From positions 1-17,143 of the forward strand of contig CAZJUC010000053.1 of the NCBI GenBank assembly GCA_964549065.1: a stretch of 17,143 bases of DNA. The letters run 5' to 3'. Both the position numbers and the translations under genes were made by a program. Of the stretch, positions 16,101 through 17,143 are shown piece after piece. This stretch comes from Sva-07 sp964549065 (lineage in GTDB: Bacteria > Actinomycetota > Acidimicrobiia > Acidimicrobiales > Ilumatobacteraceae). Every line of letters starts with the position of its first letter. Positions within the stretch are counted from its first letter, which is position 1. The notes beneath the pieces were generated by a model. It searched no databases. It saw only the letters and a program-made list of their open reading frames with translations, and was not told the DNA's origin.

Positions 16101-17143
16101 CTCGGGTCCGACCGTCGACGAGACCGCGGTCACGACCTCTTCGCGGATCGCGTCGAGCGGCGGGTTGGTCACCTGCGCGAACAACTGCTTGAAGTAGTCG
16201 AACAACAGGCGGGGACGTTCCGACAACACCGCCAATGGCGTGTCGGTCCCCATCGAACCCAGTGCCTCTCCCCCACTTGCCGCCATCGGGGTGATCAGGA
16301 TGCGGAGCTCTTCGTGCGTGTAGCCGAACATCTGCTGACGGCGCAGCACGCTGTCGTGACTGAACACGATGTGTTCACGGTCGGGCAGGTCCGGGAGGTC
16401 GACCGTGCCCTCGGCGAGCCACTCGCCGTACGGGTGCAGCGACGCCAGCTCGGACTTGATCTCGTCATCGCTGACGATACGGCCCTCGTTGGTGTCGATC
16501 AGGAACATCTTGCCTGGCTGGAGACGCCCCTTCGCAACCACCTTGGCCGGGTCGACGTCGATCACTCCGACCTCCGACGCCATCACCACGACGTCGTCGT
16601 CGGTCACCCAGTAACGGCTCGGCCGGAGCCCGTTGCGGTCGAGCACCGCGCCGATCACCTCGCCATCGGTGAAGGTGACGCTGGCCGGGCCGTCCCACGG
16701 CTCCATCATCGCCGCGTGGAACCGGTAGAAGTCGCGCTGCTCCTGCGACATCGTCTCGTGGTTCTCCCATGCCTCCGGGATCATCATCAACATCGCATGG
16801 TGGATCGGGTACCCACCGAGGTGGAGCAGCTCGAGGACTTCGTCGAACCGGGCGGTGTCGGACGACCCGGGCGTGCAGATCGGGAACGCCCTCTCGATAC
16901 CGGGCAGCAACGGGCTCTCGAGCATCGCTTCGCGGGCACGCATCCAGTTCTGGTTGCCCTGCACGGTGTTGATCTCGCCGTTGTGGGCGACGAACCGGTA
17001 GGGGTGCGCCAGCGGCCACGACGGGAAGGTGTTGGTGGAGAACCGCGAGTGCACCAGCAGCAGCGCCGATTCGACGCGCGGGTCGAGAAGATCGGGGAAG
17101 AACTCGCTCAGCTGCGGCGTGGTGAGCATGCCCTTGTAGACGA
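13173..17143 (-). CDS. gltB: Glutamate synthase large/alpha subunit (partial, 5' end off window)
   Basis: The frame is open through the right edge. About 1320 residues are visible of the usual 1500 or so. The missing part is the start of the class-II glutamine amidotransferase domain with its N-terminal catalytic cysteine. Present are the end of that domain (HSRFSTNTFPSW, FVAHNGEINT near 17010), the central domain, and the FMN/2-oxoglutarate-binding synthase domain (KPGEGGQLPGGKV, SPPPHHDIYS, LISGHDGGTGASP). The 3Fe-4S cysteines follow in CIMMRVCHLDTC (codons between 14316 and 14351), then the C-terminal GXGXG beta-helix (QSLGAFVPAG, GKGLSGG). GltB hydrolyses glutamine, channels ammonia internally and makes glutamate from 2-oxoglutarate. 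The frame is open across the edge through residues V-Y-K-G ahead of MLTTPQL, as in the family, so the ATG at 17129 is internal and not the start. Confidence 0.97.
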   Translation of the reverse strand, partial: VYKGMLTTPQLSEFFPDLLDPRVESALLLVHSRFSTNTFPSWPLAHPYRFVAHNGEINTVQGNQNWMRAREAMLESPLLPGIERAFPICTPGSSDTARFDEVLELLHLGGYPIHHAMLMMIPEAWENHETMSQEQRDFYRFHAAMMEPWDGPASVTFTDGEVIGAVLDRNGLRPSRYWVTDDDVVVMASEVGVIDVDPAKVVAKGRLQPGKMFLIDTNEGRIVSDDEIKSELASLHPYGEWLAEGTVDLPDLPDREHIVFSHDSVLRRQQMFGYTHEELRILITPMAASGGEALGSMGTDTPLAVLSERPRLLFDYFKQLFAQVTNPPLDAIREEVVTAVSSTVGPEANLLDPGPESCRQLALPFPIIDNDELAKIIHINDDGTRPGLQAKVLSGLYRVADGGPGLRTALDRICQQASDAIEAGARIIVLSDRNADSVEAPIPSLLLTAAVHHHLVRTKQRTMAGLVVEAGDAREVHHMALLIGFGAGAINPYLAFESIEDLIAEEMHGLGGLDPVKAVKNYIKACGKGVLKVMSKMGVSTVASYTGAQIFEAIGLGKEVVDAYFTGTISQLGGIGLDEIAAEVAARHAMANPARPEERAHRKLELGGEYQWRREGELHLFNPETVFKLQHAARAKRYDIFKEYTSKVDDQSEKLMTLRGLFEFAGDRPPVPIDEVESVSEIVKRFSTGAMSYGSISAEAHETLAVAMNHIGAKSNTGEGGEDVDRLYDPERRSSIKQVASGRFGVTSEYLTNSDDIQIKMAQGAKPGEGGQLPGGKVYPWIAATRHSTPGVGLISPPPHHDIYSIEDLKQLIHDLKNANPSARVHVKLVAETGVGTVAAGVSKAKADVVLISGHDGGTGASPLTSLKHAGGPWELGLAETQQTLLLNGLRDRIVVQTDGQMKTGRDVVIAALLGAEEYGFATAPLVVSGCIMMRVCHLDTCPVGIATQNPELRARFSGEPEFVETFFEYVAEEVRELMAELGFRTMDEMIGHVEMLDARRAIAHWKASGLDISPILSVPQNPYAQSFVQTIGQDHGLDEALDQQLIQLSQAAIQDAHQVTIDLPVRNVNRTVGTLLGHEVTKKWKGAGLPDGTIDITLTGSAGQSLGAFVPAGIQIRLVGDANDYVGKGLSGGRLIVHPHPTAPFVAEDQIVAGNVIAYGATGGEIFLRGIVGERFCVRNSGAVAVSEGVGDHGCEYMTGGRVVVLGSTGRNFGAGMSGGIAYVYDPAEVFAAKVNYDMVELETLDDTDHEFLADTIRRHHEFTGSAVAERILDDWDAQIGAFRKVMPRDYKRVLSVIAESKAAGLDEAATVDKIMEAARA

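Overview
The window looks like chromosomal DNA from a high-GC actinobacterium. The likeliest group is Acidimicrobiia (Ilumatobacter-like). This rests on strong GC third-position bias, frequent GTG starts, TANNNT -10 boxes immediately before start codons, and a secreted CAP protein with 'R-L-L-D-T-R ... V-I-D-V-x-G' type C-terminal repeats. The taxonomic guess is inference; no rRNA or tRNA gene lies in the window. Coding density is very high. No gap between genes exceeds about 100 bases, and I see no insertion sequence, phage gene, CRISPR array or tRNA.

Layout. (1) 1-2229, minus strand: a translationally coupled pair of ABC exporter half-transporters. The second-transcribed gene runs off the left edge. 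The complete one has a degenerate ATPase site, which suggests a heterodimer. (2) 2273-2839, plus: a small membrane-anchored protein of unknown function. (3) 2852-3511, minus: a left-handed beta-helix acyltransferase. (4) 3607-5617, plus: a two-gene unit of a P1-family (NylC/DmpA/BapA-like) self-cleaving peptidase followed one base later by pantothenate synthetase panC. (5) 5393-6463, minus: a CPBP intramembrane protease whose 3' end runs about 225 bases antisense into panC. (6) 6524-8623, plus: a secreted CAP-domain protein with three repeats. (7) 8669-10186, minus, and 10204-10878, plus: a ProA-like aldehyde dehydrogenase with an unusual N-terminal extension, divergent from a glyoxalase-II-like metallo-hydrolase. 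Only 17 bases separate their start codons. (8) 10909-11565, minus: a lipoprotein with two LysM domains. (9) 11652-17143, minus: glutamate synthase gltB (5' end off the right edge) and gltD.

Metabolic themes are nitrogen/glutamate metabolism (gltBD, ProA-like) and coenzyme A precursor synthesis (panC with a P1 peptidase that could release beta-alanine). Envelope functions are the ABC exporter, CAP protein, LysM lipoprotein, CPBP protease and acyltransferase. The most striking non-coding signal is at 10192-10198. There a single symmetric TAGCGTA provides a TANNNT -10 box on each strand, each exactly six bases from a GTG start, so two divergent leaderless mRNAs are predicted from one element. 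Similar start-proximal -10 boxes precede four other transcription units. I do not see a clear new defence or mobile system. The best candidates for novelty are the symmetric promoter, the extended ProA-like enzyme and the P1-panC coupling.
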